Shown: positions 1-9,298, counted from the first letter of the stretch. The stretch: DNA of 64,000 bases from Thermodesulfatator indicus DSM 15286 (GCF_000217795.1 NC_015681.1:186001-250000), one strand, 5' to 3'. The notes: generated from the letters alone by a model not told the origin. Numbers and translations are program-made.

Positions 1-884
1 CCGACAAAGACATTCGCCCCTTCGACTTCCGTAACTATACCGTATCGGCCCGGCTTAAAATGCCAGGCCTTGAGGTGGTAAATGACTACTTTGCCCGAGG
101 TTTTAGAGGCACTCTTTCTTCTCTTTTACGCGAAGTAGTAGACATTATTGCTTTACCTATAAAACTTGAGCGCTTTAAAGACTTTTTAAATCGCATCCCA
201 GTTCCAGCTTCACTTCATATCTTCAAACTCGAGCCTTTACGTGGATACTGCCTGCTAAACTTTGAAAGCCGTCTGGTTTTTACTTTTGTAGAACGCTTTC
301 TCGGGGGAAGCGGGCGTCGCATGCTACGGGTTGAAGGCCGCGAGTTTACCATCATTGAACAGCGTCTCATCAAACGGGTAGTTGAGGCCGCCCTTAGTGA
401 ACTTGAAAAGGCCTGGCGAGGGATTCATCCTGTAAAACCTCAATATGTACGCAGTGAAATTAATCCTCAGTTCGCCAGAGTCCTTCAACCTGATGAAACT
501 GTAGTGGTATGCACCTTTAATTTGGAACTTGAAGACCTTAAAGGCGAACTCCTTCTCTGCTACGGCCTGGGCACTTTGCAGCCAGTTAAAGCCAAACTTT
601 ACTCGCCGTTTCAAAGCGAGGAAGACGCCGACCCTTACTGGCGCGAACAGCTTGAAGAAATCATTCGCTCAGTAGTAGTTGATATTTTAGTGCCTTTAGG
701 AAGTGCTGAAGTCTCTGGGAAAGACGTCCTTGAATTAAGTGTAGGAGACATAATTGAGCTTGATGCCAAGATAGACCAGCCTTTGCCGGTCTATGTAGAG
801 GGTATCCAGAAAATGCTCGGAGAGCTTGGTATTTACCGGGGTCGCAAAGCAATAAGGGTAATTGAATTCTTAAAAGAGGAGTAA
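1..884 (+). CDS. fliM: Flagellar motor switch protein FliM (5' end outside the window)
   Basis: FliM forms the middle of the cytoplasmic C-ring, binds phosphorylated CheY and sets the direction of flagellar rotation. The frame is open from base 3 to the left edge, so the true start lies upstream; the ATG at 60 is internal. The first visible residues, DKDIRPFDF, match the conserved stretch before the FliM middle domain. A CheC-like middle domain fills the centre, and the C-terminal SpoA domain (about the last 80 residues: SVGDIIELDAKIDQPLPVYV) is complete. The CheY-binding N-terminal peptide is not visible. The gene is followed 3 bases later by fliN, starting the export-gate operon. The identity is clear from sequence and order. 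Confidence 0.95.
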   Translation, partial: DKDIRPFDFRNYTVSARLKMPGLEVVNDYFARGFRGTLSSLLREVVDIIALPIKLERFKDFLNRIPVPASLHIFKLEPLRGYCLLNFESRLVFTFVERFLGGSGRRMLRVEGREFTIIEQRLIKRVVEAALSELEKAWRGIHPVKPQYVRSEINPQFARVLQPDETVVVCTFNLELEDLKGELLLCYGLGTLQPVKAKLYSPFQSEEDADPYWREQLEEIIRSVVVDILVPLGSAEVSGKDVLELSVGDIIELDAKIDQPLPVYVEGIQKMLGELGIYRGRKAIRVIEFLKEE

Positions 885-887
885 ACC

Positions 888-1466
888 ATGTCTGACGAAC
901 TACGCCAAGACGATATTGATGCTCTTTTGAATCAAGAAGAACCTAAAGAAGAACCTAAAGAAGAAACTCCACAGGCTGAAACCCAGGCCGAAGACAAAGC
1001 TGGGCAAGAAGCAACGCAGCCGGATCTTGGCGATGCAGAGGCTGATCTTCTGGCTCAGTGGGAAGAGGCCTTGCAAGAAGCCAAAGAGACGGGAAGTACT
1101 TCATCTGAAGCCGAAGATACACAAAAGTCGGCTAAAGAACAACCAGAGGCCTCTCAGCCGGACTTTGAAGAATTTAAACCAGGAGGCAATGAAACCGAAG
1201 GCCACCCAAACCTTGAGTTTATCTTAGATATTCCTCTTGAGATATCTGTAGAAATCGGCCGTACCAAAATGATTATTAATGACCTTCTCAAGCTATCACA
1301 GGGGTCAATCATTGAGCTAAACAAACTGGCCGGAGAACCGGCTGAGATTTACGTGAACAAACGGCTTATGGCCAGAGGCGAGGTGGTAGTGGTAAATGAC
1401 CGCTTTGCCGTAAGGCTTACAGAAATAATTTCTCCTCAAGAAAGGGTAAGGCAGCTGGGCTCATGA
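888..1466 (+). CDS. fliN: Flagellar motor switch protein FliN with long acidic N-terminus
   Basis: FliN forms the base of the C-ring and helps deliver export substrates. The C-terminal 80 or so residues are a textbook SpoA/FliN domain (ILDIPLEISVEIGRTKMIIN, then GSIIELNKLAGEPAEIYVN). The first 105 or so residues are an acidic, Glu/Gln/Pro-rich, probably disordered extension with two adjacent EEPKEEPKEE-type repeats. It makes the protein 192 residues, longer than a minimal FliN of about 130. The first residues, MSDELRQDDIDALL, resemble the CheY-binding peptide that begins FliM/FliN proteins, so the extension may tether CheY; that is inference. The gene overlaps fliO by four bases. Confidence 0.95.
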   Translation: MSDELRQDDIDALLNQEEPKEEPKEETPQAETQAEDKAGQEATQPDLGDAEADLLAQWEEALQEAKETGSTSSEAEDTQKSAKEQPEASQPDFEEFKPGGNETEGHPNLEFILDIPLEISVEIGRTKMIINDLLKLSQGSIIELNKLAGEPAEIYVNKRLMARGEVVVVNDRFAVRLTEIISPQERVRQLGS

Positions 1467-1732
1467 ACGAGTTAACGCTTTATTTGCAAGTGCTGGGAGT
1501 AACCTTTATCCTTTGTGCCCTTTTGGTGGTGGGGTTATGGGGTCTTAAACGGCTCAAACTCACCAAAGGTGAATTAGCAGGAGAAATAAAACTTCTAGCT
1601 TATCGACCATTAAATCCCAAAGCTCAATTAGCTCTTATTGAAGTATTTGGAGAGAAAATGCTTATTGGCCTGGGTGAAAATGGGCCTAAACTCATTCGCC
1701 GCTGGAAAAAAGATGAAAAGACTGACGCTTAG
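1463..1732 (+). CDS. fliO: Flagellar biosynthesis protein FliO
   Basis: FliO is a small membrane protein that helps assemble the FliP ring of the flagellar export gate. The protein has 89 residues: a short periplasmic N-terminus, one membrane helix at about residues 9-29 (VTFILCALLVVGLWGL) and a basic cytoplasmic tail. The tail carries the weakly conserved pattern expected of FliO. The family is too divergent for a confident call on sequence alone; the position between fliN and fliP decides it. The start overlaps the end of fliN, and the 3' end overlaps the start of fliP by 20 bases. Confidence 0.85.
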   Translation: MNELTLYLQVLGVTFILCALLVVGLWGLKRLKLTKGELAGEIKLLAYRPLNPKAQLALIEVFGEKMLIGLGENGPKLIRRWKKDEKTDA

Positions 1733-2456
1733 TTTAACAACTACAGTTTTTCTGTTGGCTCCGAAAATAGCTTCAGCTATTACTTTGCCTACAGTGCGCT
1801 TTGGCCTGGAACAAACCAAGGGGCCTGAACAGATGGCCACCGTGCTCCAGATCTTACTCCTTCTCACTGTTCTTTCGGTGGCTCCGGCCCTACTTCTTAT
1901 GGTTACTTCTTTTACGCGCTTGGTTATTGTCTTTTCCCTCTTACGCCACGCGCTTGGCACACAACAAACTCCACCTAACCAGGTGCTTATTGCTCTTGCC
2001 CTTTTTCTTACTTTTTTCATTATGAAGCCCGTCTTTAGTCAGGCCTACAATCAGGCCATTTCCCCCTACCTTGCTGGGGAAATAGGGGACCAGGAGTTTT
2101 TCAGGGACGTGGTAAAGCCCTTTCGGGAATTTATGTTCAAAAATACCCGAAAAAAAGACCTAGCCTTGATGATAAGGCTCTCTGGGGCCCCTAAACCTGA
2201 AAACAAAGAAGACGTGAGCACTTTGACCCTTATCCCGGCCTTTATGATTAGCGAGCTGCGCACGGCCTTTGAAATCGGCTTTTTGCTCTACATCCCGTTT
2301 TTGATTATCGACATGGTAGTGGCAAGCGTTCTCCTTTCTATGGGTATGATGATGCTTCCGCCGGTGATGATTTCCTTGCCTATCAAGGTGCTTCTTTTTG
2401 TACTGGTTGACGGCTGGCATTTATTGGTGGGTTCTTTGGTGAAAAGCTTTGGCTAG
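1713..2456 (+). CDS. fliP: Flagellar export gate protein FliP
   Basis: FliP forms the pentameric core of the type III export channel in the basal body. I start the gene at ATG 1713, giving 247 residues, because this start gives a cleavable signal peptide (MKRLTLSLTTTVFLLAPKIA, then SA), as is usual for FliP. The open frame extends to 1638, but that longer form would add residues inside fliO with no family counterpart. Conserved stretches include LLTVLSVAPALLLMVTSFTR and RHALGTQQTPPNQVLIALAL, followed by the C-terminal membrane pair (GMMMLPPVMISLPIKVLLFV). FliQ follows after a strong ribosome site. Confidence 0.95.
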   Translation: MKRLTLSLTTTVFLLAPKIASAITLPTVRFGLEQTKGPEQMATVLQILLLLTVLSVAPALLLMVTSFTRLVIVFSLLRHALGTQQTPPNQVLIALALFLTFFIMKPVFSQAYNQAISPYLAGEIGDQEFFRDVVKPFREFMFKNTRKKDLALMIRLSGAPKPENKEDVSTLTLIPAFMISELRTAFEIGFLLYIPFLIIDMVVASVLLSMGMMMLPPVMISLPIKVLLFVLVDGWHLLVGSLVKSFG

Positions 2457-2465
2457 GAGGAAAAG

Positions 2466-2735
2466 ATGACAGAGACAACTGTAGTAGGGCTTGCCAGGCA
2501 GGCAATAGAACTAACGCTTCTCATTTCTATGCCCATGCTCCTGGCCGGATTAGTAGTGGGGCTTCTTATTAGCATATTTCAGGCAGTGACCCAGATTCAG
2601 GAGATGACGCTCACTTTTGTACCCAAGATTGTGGCGGTGTTGCTGGCCCTTTTAGTGGCTTTTCCCTGGATTATGCGCAAAATGCTCACTTTTACCGAAC
2701 AAATAATTCTCGGTATCCCGGGGTATATTAAATGA
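2466..2735 (+). CDS. fliQ: Flagellar export gate protein FliQ
   Basis: FliQ wraps the outside of the FliP/FliR export channel. The 89-residue protein consists of two membrane helices (residues about 16-38 and 50-72) separated by the conserved loop SIFQAVTQIQEMTLTFVPKI, the family signature. An AGGAGG-type ribosome site sits just before the ATG. The gene overlaps fliR by four bases (ATGA), implying coupled translation. Confidence 0.95.
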   Translation: MTETTVVGLARQAIELTLLISMPMLLAGLVVGLLISIFQAVTQIQEMTLTFVPKIVAVLLALLVAFPWIMRKMLTFTEQIILGIPGYIK

Positions 2736-3520
2736 ACTTTTTCGATTTTTACGCAGAGCTCGCTAAGTATGCCGTGGCCTTTGCCCTTATTTTGGTAAGG
2801 GTAGGCTTCTTTGTAGCTTTCTTGCCGGTTTTCGGAAGCAGGATTATCCCCTTGCAAATAAAGGTCGCGTTAGTAATAGCTCTATCTCTTGTTTTTACTC
2901 CTTTTTGGGCCGGAAGGGTTATCATGCCGGCCTCTCCTTGGGAATTTGGACTTCTGGCCTTAAACGAAGCAGCTCTAGGTATATGTCTTGTTTTTCTAGT
3001 AAGGCTTATCTTTGCCGGAGTACAATTTGGAGGGCAACTTTTAGGGTTTCAAATGGGCTTTGGTGTAGCCAATGTGCTTGATCCAGCTACCGGGCTTCAG
3101 GCCCCGGTGCTTTCCCAGTTCGCCTATTTGATAGCCCTTTTACTCTTCCTGGTACTAAACCTGCATCACTATTTTTTACTGTCCCTGGGAGAAAGCCTTA
3201 AACTTCTTCCGCCGGCCACAATAAAAACACCCGTAGAAATTTTCGAAATCCTTGTACTTAAAGGAAAAGAAATTTTTATCTTGGGGATAAAGATTATGGC
3301 CCCGGCTATGGCCATCTTATTTTTGATTCAGATAGCCATGGGCATTGTGGCCCGTTTTGTTCCCCAGATAAACATCTTAATCATGAGCTTTCCTTTAACC
3401 ATTGCGGTGGGGTTGTTCTTTTTTGGGCTTACTCTTCAGATTTTTAGCGTGGTGCTTGCGCCTTCCTGGCGCGAGGCAGTGGGCTTTTTGCCCCAAATTA
3501 TTAAGACTTTTGGGAAATAG
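2732..3520 (+). CDS. fliR: Flagellar export gate protein FliR
   Basis: FliR contributes one subunit to the tip of the FliP5-FliR1 export gate. It has 262 residues, the usual length, with about six hydrophobic segments. The conserved central stretch GGQLLGFQMGFGVANVLDPA and the C-terminal FVPQINILIMSFPLTIAVGL are diagnostic. It starts inside the end of fliQ, and flhB starts two bases after its stop, so fliQ-fliR-flhB are one translationally coupled block. Confidence 0.95.
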   Translation: MNFFDFYAELAKYAVAFALILVRVGFFVAFLPVFGSRIIPLQIKVALVIALSLVFTPFWAGRVIMPASPWEFGLLALNEAALGICLVFLVRLIFAGVQFGGQLLGFQMGFGVANVLDPATGLQAPVLSQFAYLIALLLFLVLNLHHYFLLSLGESLKLLPPATIKTPVEIFEILVLKGKEIFILGIKIMAPAMAILFLIQIAMGIVARFVPQINILIMSFPLTIAVGLFFFGLTLQIFSVVLAPSWREAVGFLPQIIKTFGK

Positions 3521-3522
3521 AG

Positions 3523-4587
3523 ATGCCAGACGAGAGCCTTCAGGAAAAGACAGAAGAGCCTACGCCGAGGCGACGTGAAGAAGCCAGGCGTCGTGGGCAG
3601 GTGGCCAAAAGCCGTGAAATAACGGCTGTGGCCGTTCTCTCTGGCAGTATGCTTGTCTTTACTATGGCAGGAACATATATGGTTAGCCAAATTCTAGTTA
3701 TTTATCGAGAGTTTTTTATTTTTTCAAAGCCCCTTATTGATGTTAATCGGGCCTATGAACTGCTCGTAGTTTCTATAAAACTAGGGGGCAAAGTCCTTAT
3801 GCCCCTTTTGATTATCTTACTTCTGGTTTCTTTTCTTTCAGCTTACCTCCAGGTAGGGAGTGTGGCCGCCTGGGAGGCCTTGAAGCCAAAAGGTGAAAGA
3901 ATCGACCCTATAAAAGGTTTTAAACGCTTGTTTTCCTTACCCGCTCTTTTCGAATTTCTTAAATCCCTTATCAAACTTATCATTATAAGCTTGGTGGCCT
4001 ACTTAGTTCTAATGTCAGAAAAAGACATAGTTCTTTATCTGGCTGAGGAAGGACCTGCTGAAATCGGAAAAAATATTTATATCCTGGCACGTAGTTTAGT
4101 TTTTAAGACCCTTATGGCCCTAGCGGTACTCGCTATACTTGATTTCCTCTTTCAACGCTGGGAAACCAACCGCCAGCTCCGTATGACCAAACAGGAATTA
4201 AAAGAAGAACTTAAACAAACCGAAGGTGACCCGTGGGTCAAAAGCAAGATCCGTCAAATCCAGCGCACCATGGCCCAGCGTCGCATGATGGCTGAAGTTC
4301 CCAAGGCGGACGTGGTTATCACCAACCCTGTTCACTACGCCGTAGCTCTTAAGTATCAAGCTGGCGAAATGCCAGCGCCTCAGGTTCTGGCTAAAGGTGA
4401 AGGCCTGGTGGCTCAGCGAATCAAAGAAGTAGCCGAAGAGGCAGGAGTTCCGATAGTGGAAAATCCGCCGCTGGCTCAGGCCCTTTATAAAGAGGTTGAA
4501 ATTGGAGAATACGTCCCTGCCGAGCTTTATCAGGCGGTGGCTGAAGTATTGGCTTATGTCTATCGCTTAAAGGGGAAGGTTAGCTAA
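3523..4587 (+). CDS. flhB: Flagellar export switch protein FlhB, NPVH variant
   Basis: FlhB is the substrate-specificity switch: it cleaves itself in its cytoplasmic domain and moves export from rod/hook to filament subunits. The 354-residue protein has the usual N-terminus (QEKTEEPTPRRREEARRRGQ), four membrane segments up to about residue 210 and a soluble C-domain. The autocleavage motif, normally NPTH, reads N268-P269-V270-H271 here (ITNPVHYAVALKY). The cleaving Asn-Pro pair and His are kept and the Thr is replaced by Val. The reading frame around it is clean, so this is not a sequencing slip of the obvious kind. FlhA begins on the stop codon. Confidence 0.95.
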   Translation: MPDESLQEKTEEPTPRRREEARRRGQVAKSREITAVAVLSGSMLVFTMAGTYMVSQILVIYREFFIFSKPLIDVNRAYELLVVSIKLGGKVLMPLLIILLLVSFLSAYLQVGSVAAWEALKPKGERIDPIKGFKRLFSLPALFEFLKSLIKLIIISLVAYLVLMSEKDIVLYLAEEGPAEIGKNIYILARSLVFKTLMALAVLAILDFLFQRWETNRQLRMTKQELKEELKQTEGDPWVKSKIRQIQRTMAQRRMMAEVPKADVVITNPVHYAVALKYQAGEMPAPQVLAKGEGLVAQRIKEVAEEAGVPIVENPPLAQALYKEVEIGEYVPAELYQAVAEVLAYVYRLKGKVS

Positions 4588-6668
4588 TGGCTGAAAAAGC
4601 ACTTCCTTTAAACAGAAACTTTTCTTTAGACGCTTCGAACCTGGCGGTGGCGGCAGGAGTAGTAGGGATACTCACTATAATGGTCTTTCCACTACCGCGT
4701 TATCTCTTAGACTTTTTGCTATCTCTTAGTTTTAGCCTGGCTTTGCTTATTTTACTCATGTCCATGTACATTAAAAAACCGCTTGATTTTTCGGCCTTCC
4801 CTGCCCTGCTCCTGGTAACTACTCTTTTCAGGCTGTCGCTAAACGTAGCCAGCACTCGACTAATTCTCCTTCACGGTCATGAAGGCCCTGCCGCCGCAGG
4901 AAACGTAATCAAAAGCTTCGGCCAATTCGTAGTTGGCGGAAATTACGTAGTGGGAGCTATTGTTTTTGCCATTCTGGTCATCATCAACTTTGTGGTTATT
5001 ACTAAAGGTGCTGGACGTATAGCTGAAGTAGCGGCTCGTTTCACCCTTGACGCCATGCCTGGCAAACAGATGGCCATAGATGCCGACCTAAATGCCGGTC
5101 TTATAGACGAAGCTGAGGCCAAAAGACGCCGTGAAGAAATTGCCAAAGAAGCCGAGTTCTACGGGGCCATGGACGGTGCCAGTAAATTTGTACGCGGTGA
5201 GGCCATAGCCGGGCTCATCATTATGACCATCAACGTCCTGGGAGGCCTGATAATCGGGGTGGTGCAAAAAGGGCTTTCTCTGGGAGAAGCTGCCCAGAGC
5301 TATACCCTGCTTACCATTGGAGACGGCCTGGTCTCCCAGATTCCGGCGCTAATTGTTTCTACCTCTGCTGGTATCATTATTAGCCGAGCGGCAGCTGAAG
5401 CCAGTATGGGTAAGGACTTTGCCCGGCAATTTGCCACTCGCCCAGAAGCCATGGCTCTCGCTTCGGCCATTATTTTTGTATTCGGCATGCTTCCTGGTCT
5501 TCCCACCATGCCTTTTACCGTACTCTCGCTGGTTATGCTTGCTCTGGCCTATGCTGCTTATCGTACTCAGAAGGAGCTACCTGCTGAAGAAAAGGAAGAA
5601 GCGGCCAAAACCGAAGAAGAACAGGCTCCCGAAGTAGTAGAAGAACTCCTAGTAGTAGATGTACTTGAACTCGAAGTCGGTTACGCATTAATTCCGCTGG
5701 TTGACGAAACCCAGGGGGGAGACCTTCTTGAACGGATTCGCAACATGCGACGGCAATTTGCCCTGGAAATGGGGCTCATTGTGCCACCGCTTCATGTGCG
5801 CGATAACCTACAACTAAAACCCGGAGAGTACGTAATACTCATCAAAGGGGTAGAAGTAGCCCGGGCTGAACTTATGCCAGGCCACGTGCTGGCCATGGAC
5901 CCTGGAGAGGTGAAAAAACAGATTGAAGGCATACCTACTCAGGAACCAGCTTTTGGGCTCCCGGCTATCTGGATACCTGAAGAGAAAAAAGATGAAGCGG
6001 AACTTGCCGGTTACACCGTAGTAGACCTTTCAACGGTTATCGTGACCCATCTGGCTGAGGTTATCAAAAATAACGCTGAAGAGCTCCTGGGCCGGCAGGA
6101 AGTGCAAAAGCTCTTAGATGCACTTGCCAAACGTTATCCCAAAGCCGTAGAAGAATGCCTAAATGCCGTTAACCTCGGCGTGGTACAAAAAGTTCTTCAT
6201 AACTTAGTGCACGAGCGCGTTTCCATAAGAGACCTTCTTACCATTGTGGAAACCATCGCTGATTACGGGCAGAGTATAAAAGACCCTGACCTTTTAACCG
6301 AATATGTAAGACAGAGACTTGCTCGAGTAATTGTTAAACCCTACCTCGCTGAAGACGGAAAACTTCATGTAGCCGCAGTTGCCGAAGATATAGAAGAGGC
6401 CATCAAGCGTTCTCTTCAGCGCACTGAGCAAGGAACATTTCTAACTCTTGATCCCAAAGTGGGAAGTCGTATCGTAGCGGCTTGCACCCAGGCGGCGGAA
6501 AGGCTCGTCATGGCAGGCTATACACCGGTGTTTTTAACCGGGCCTGTTTCAAGGCGTCACTTGCGCAGATTGATAGAACGTTCTCTTCCGCAAGCTGCGG
6601 TTATTTCTCAAGCAGAAATTCCTTCACAAATCCAGGTTGAAATACATGAAACAGTGAGGCTTGCCTGA
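4587..6668 (+). CDS. flhA: Flagellar export protein FlhA
   Basis: FlhA forms the nonameric export ring that receives chaperone-substrate complexes and uses the proton motive force. The 693-residue protein matches the family length. The membrane half (residues about 20-320) contains the FHIPEP signature region (RFTLDAMPGKQMAIDADLNA), followed by an acidic linker rich in Glu/Lys near 330-350. The C-terminal cytosolic domain carries GDLLERIRNMRRQFALEMG and SVRDL-like elements. The start codon overlaps the flhB stop and the end overlaps flhF by one base. Confidence 0.97.
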   Translation: MAEKALPLNRNFSLDASNLAVAAGVVGILTIMVFPLPRYLLDFLLSLSFSLALLILLMSMYIKKPLDFSAFPALLLVTTLFRLSLNVASTRLILLHGHEGPAAAGNVIKSFGQFVVGGNYVVGAIVFAILVIINFVVITKGAGRIAEVAARFTLDAMPGKQMAIDADLNAGLIDEAEAKRRREEIAKEAEFYGAMDGASKFVRGEAIAGLIIMTINVLGGLIIGVVQKGLSLGEAAQSYTLLTIGDGLVSQIPALIVSTSAGIIISRAAAEASMGKDFARQFATRPEAMALASAIIFVFGMLPGLPTMPFTVLSLVMLALAYAAYRTQKELPAEEKEEAAKTEEEQAPEVVEELLVVDVLELEVGYALIPLVDETQGGDLLERIRNMRRQFALEMGLIVPPLHVRDNLQLKPGEYVILIKGVEVARAELMPGHVLAMDPGEVKKQIEGIPTQEPAFGLPAIWIPEEKKDEAELAGYTVVDLSTVIVTHLAEVIKNNAEELLGRQEVQKLLDALAKRYPKAVEECLNAVNLGVVQKVLHNLVHERVSIRDLLTIVETIADYGQSIKDPDLLTEYVRQRLARVIVKPYLAEDGKLHVAAVAEDIEEAIKRSLQRTEQGTFLTLDPKVGSRIVAACTQAAERLVMAGYTPVFLTGPVSRRHLRRLIERSLPQAAVISQAEIPSQIQVEIHETVRLA

Positions 6669-7678
6669 TGAAGGTACAAAAGTTCCGTGCCAAAACATCA
6701 ATGGAAGCCCTGGCTAAGGTCAAAGAGGCCTTAGGAGAAGAGGCAGTAATTCTTTCCACCAGAAGGGTGAGAGAAAACGGTCGCTGGCTTTATGAGATTA
6801 CCGCAGCCATCGATTTTGAACCTGAAGAACAAGAAGTTAAAACTTCTTCTGAAAAAGAAAACATCTCTTTTTTAATGAAAGAAATTACTTCTTTAAAAGA
6901 GATGATCCTAGGGCTTGAATCAAGCCTTAAACCCCGTTCTACCTGGGCAGATCTATTTATTGAACAAGGGGTCCCCGCTAAAGTAATAAAACTTCTTTCA
7001 GGAAATGGTAATGGTAACAAAGAATTATTCCTCAAAAATGTAGCGGCTAGAGTTAAAGAACGCGTTGGGCCTACCAAACTTTCAAAGTTTTTATTTTTTA
7101 TAGGTCAAGCAGGAGTAGGAAAAACCACCTCAGTGATAAAGCTTGCTGCCAGGCTTTCAGCCGCTGGTCATAGAGTAGCTATTGTTTCTCTTGATATCGT
7201 ACGCGTTGGGGCAAGGGAACAAATAAGCCGTTTTGCTGAACTTTTAGAATTGCCTCTATATTTTTCTCATCCTGAAGACTTTCCTGTGGAGGCCGAAAAC
7301 TTTGAAAAGTTTGACTACGTGTTAATTGATACTCCAGCCCTGGGAGCAGGATTCCCTGAGTTTAAGCTCAAAAATTTTTTGAGCACTAAAAACGTGTCTT
7401 TTCACTTGGTGATAAGGGCCTCAGATGTAGCGCTAATGCTTCCATCACTTTTTAGGCGCCTTAAAGGATTTCCTATTACTTCGCTTATTTTGACTCACGT
7501 AGAGAGTCTCCCTTCAGGAGGAATACTTTTTGGACTTTTTCTACCTGAAACACCGCCGGTTAGCTTTATTTCCACCGGAGAGCAGGTACCAGAAGATTTT
7601 GAAAGAATAACTCCTAAACGTTTATTTGGTTTGCTTATGAGGAATTTAGAATTGGAGGAAAGACATGCCAGGTTATAA
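6668..7678 (+). CDS. flhF: Flagellar SRP-type GTPase FlhF
   Basis: FlhF is an SRP54/FtsY-like GTPase that places the flagellum at the pole together with FlhG. The 336-residue protein begins with the basic B-region (MKVQKFRAKTSMEALAKVKE), has a short N-domain and then the G-domain with P-loop GQAGVGKT at residues 146-153. The DTPA-type G3 motif follows (YVLIDTPALGAG). The segment after the switch is somewhat degenerate compared with well-studied FlhF proteins: the TQKD-like G4 motif reads THVESLPSGG. The neighbours flhA and flhG and the 14-base overlap with flhG fix the assignment. Confidence 0.93.
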   Translation: MKVQKFRAKTSMEALAKVKEALGEEAVILSTRRVRENGRWLYEITAAIDFEPEEQEVKTSSEKENISFLMKEITSLKEMILGLESSLKPRSTWADLFIEQGVPAKVIKLLSGNGNGNKELFLKNVAARVKERVGPTKLSKFLFFIGQAGVGKTTSVIKLAARLSAAGHRVAIVSLDIVRVGAREQISRFAELLELPLYFSHPEDFPVEAENFEKFDYVLIDTPALGAGFPEFKLKNFLSTKNVSFHLVIRASDVALMLPSLFRRLKGFPITSLILTHVESLPSGGILFGLFLPETPPVSFISTGEQVPEDFERITPKRLFGLLMRNLELEERHARL

Positions 7679-8498
7679 TTCTTTAGGATTGGAGAACTGT
7701 CCCAAGGTATTTACTATTTCTAGCGGTAAGGGTGGAGTGGGGAAAACCACTTTTGCTCTCAATATTTCTTACGCTTTATGTGAAAGAAACGAAGTTTTAC
7801 TTTTTGATGCTGATCTGGGGTTAGCAAACGTTGATGTTCTTTTGGGGTTAAGCCCTAAATTTCATATAGGTGATGTCCTGGCTGGACGTTGTCAACTGGA
7901 AGAAGTAGTTTTAACTGGACCAAGAGGGTTAAAAATCCTTCCGGCAAGTTCCGGGATAGTAAAATTGACTAATCTTTCTGAATCCCAAAAGATGATGCTC
8001 TTGGATTCTTTTGATCGCCTAACAACTGGACTTGACTATGTCTTTCTGGATACAGCTGCTGGAATCTCAGAAAACGTACTTTACTTTAATCTGGCTTCAC
8101 ATGAGCGTATTCTTATTTGTACCCCTGAGCCCACAGCATTAACCGATGTTTACGCCTTAATTAAAGTTCTTTTTAAATACCATTATATCAAGCGTTTCCA
8201 TCTGGTAGTGAACATGATAAAGCGACCTTCACAGGCCCTTGAGATATACCGCCAACTTTTGCGGGTAGTGGAAAAATTTTTAGGAAGTATTTCCCTGAAC
8301 TTCCTGGGAGGTATCCCCGCAGATAGGCGAGTTTCTGAGGCTATAAGGGCCCAAGTGCCTTTACTGGAATTATTCCCCAACTCTCCAGCAAGCCAGGCTA
8401 TTAGAGAAATAGCGCTTGAGATTGCCAATATGAAGACCGATAAGCTGGAAGGGGGACTTCAATTTTTCGGGCGAAAAATCATGGGGGTTTGCGCATGA
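7665..8498 (+). CDS. flhG: Flagellar number regulator FlhG (MinD/FleN family ATPase)
   Basis: FlhG is a MinD-like ATPase that limits flagellar number by acting on FlhF and, in many species, on the master regulator. The 277-residue protein has the deviant Walker A motif KGGVGKT at residues 22-28, then DADLGLANVDVLLGL. The second conserved Asp lies in YVFLDTAAGI. A weak amphipathic C-terminal helix (about residues 255-270) could serve as the membrane anchor. The gene overlaps flhF upstream, and its stop shares the ATGA junction with fliA. Confidence 0.93.
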   Translation: MPGYNSLGLENCPKVFTISSGKGGVGKTTFALNISYALCERNEVLLFDADLGLANVDVLLGLSPKFHIGDVLAGRCQLEEVVLTGPRGLKILPASSGIVKLTNLSESQKMMLLDSFDRLTTGLDYVFLDTAAGISENVLYFNLASHERILICTPEPTALTDVYALIKVLFKYHYIKRFHLVVNMIKRPSQALEIYRQLLRVVEKFLGSISLNFLGGIPADRRVSEAIRAQVPLLELFPNSPASQAIREIALEIANMKTDKLEGGLQFFGRKIMGVCA

Positions 8499-9298
8499 AA
8501 TCCTCAAACTTAATGACCAAAGAAATAGAAAACCAATTGAAACAGGAGTTCCCTAAAAACATGGACCTCAAACGCCGTAATGAGCTGATCATTAAATATG
8601 CTCCTCTTATAAAGTTCATAGCCGGAAGGCTGGCTATGCGGCTCCCACCAAACGTGGATATAAATGACCTTATAAGCGCAGGCATAATGGGTTTAATTGA
8701 CGCCATCAATCGTTTTGATCCGGAAAGGAAGATTCAGTTCAAGACTTTTGCTGAATTTCGGATCCGGGGGGCCATGCTTGATGAGTTGCGCTCCCTTGAC
8801 TGGGTGCCACGTTCTATCAGGAAAAAAGCCAACATGATAGAAAAGGCCTACCAAGAGCTTGAGCAAAGTCTGGGACGCCCTGCTGAAGACGAAGAAGTGG
8901 CTGAAGCTTTAGGAATAAGTATTGATGAGTTTCATAAGATGCTTGAAGAAACAAAAAATGTTTCCTTTATAGATATCGAAACTATTAAAAGAAAACTCCC
9001 GGACTTAAATGAAGAAGATATTTTCGATTTAATAGAAGACCCTGACCAACCTGACCCCTTTGAAGAGTGTGGTTTAAAAGAAATAAGAGATCTTCTGGCC
9101 AAATATATTGATGAGCTACCGGAAAAAGAAAAATTAGTCTTAAGCCTTTATTACTACGAAGGTCTTACTATGAGAGAAATTGGAGAAATCCTTGGTTATA
9201 CCGAAAGTCGTATTTCTCAGCTCCACAGTAAAGCTTTGAAACGTTTGAGAGCTAAGCTTAAAGGGCGCGTGGGGAAAGAATTTTTTGAAGAACTTTAG
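8495..9298 (+). CDS. fliA: Flagellar sigma factor FliA (sigma-28)
   Basis: FliA directs transcription of late flagellar and chemotaxis genes. ATG 8495 overlaps the flhG stop (ATGA) and has a GGGGG tract eight bases upstream, so I prefer it to the TTG at 8489; the protein is then 267 residues. Region 2 (LIKYAPLIKFIAGRLAMRLP, then NDLISAGIMGLIDAINRFDP), region 3 and region 4 with the helix-turn-helix GLTMREIGEILGYTESRISQ are all present. An anti-sigma factor FlgM gene is not in the window. The sigma-28-like site in front of cheY could be its own target. Confidence 0.96.
   Translation: MKSSNLMTKEIENQLKQEFPKNMDLKRRNELIIKYAPLIKFIAGRLAMRLPPNVDINDLISAGIMGLIDAINRFDPERKIQFKTFAEFRIRGAMLDELRSLDWVPRSIRKKANMIEKAYQELEQSLGRPAEDEEVAEALGISIDEFHKMLEETKNVSFIDIETIKRKLPDLNEEDIFDLIEDPDQPDPFEECGLKEIRDLLAKYIDELPEKEKLVLSLYYYEGLTMREIGEILGYTESRISQLHSKALKRLRAKLKGRVGKEFFEEL

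Noticed and set aside
1638-1712. Longer N-terminus for FliP
   Set aside because: It lies inside fliO and has no family counterpart; ATG 1713 gives the expected signal peptide.
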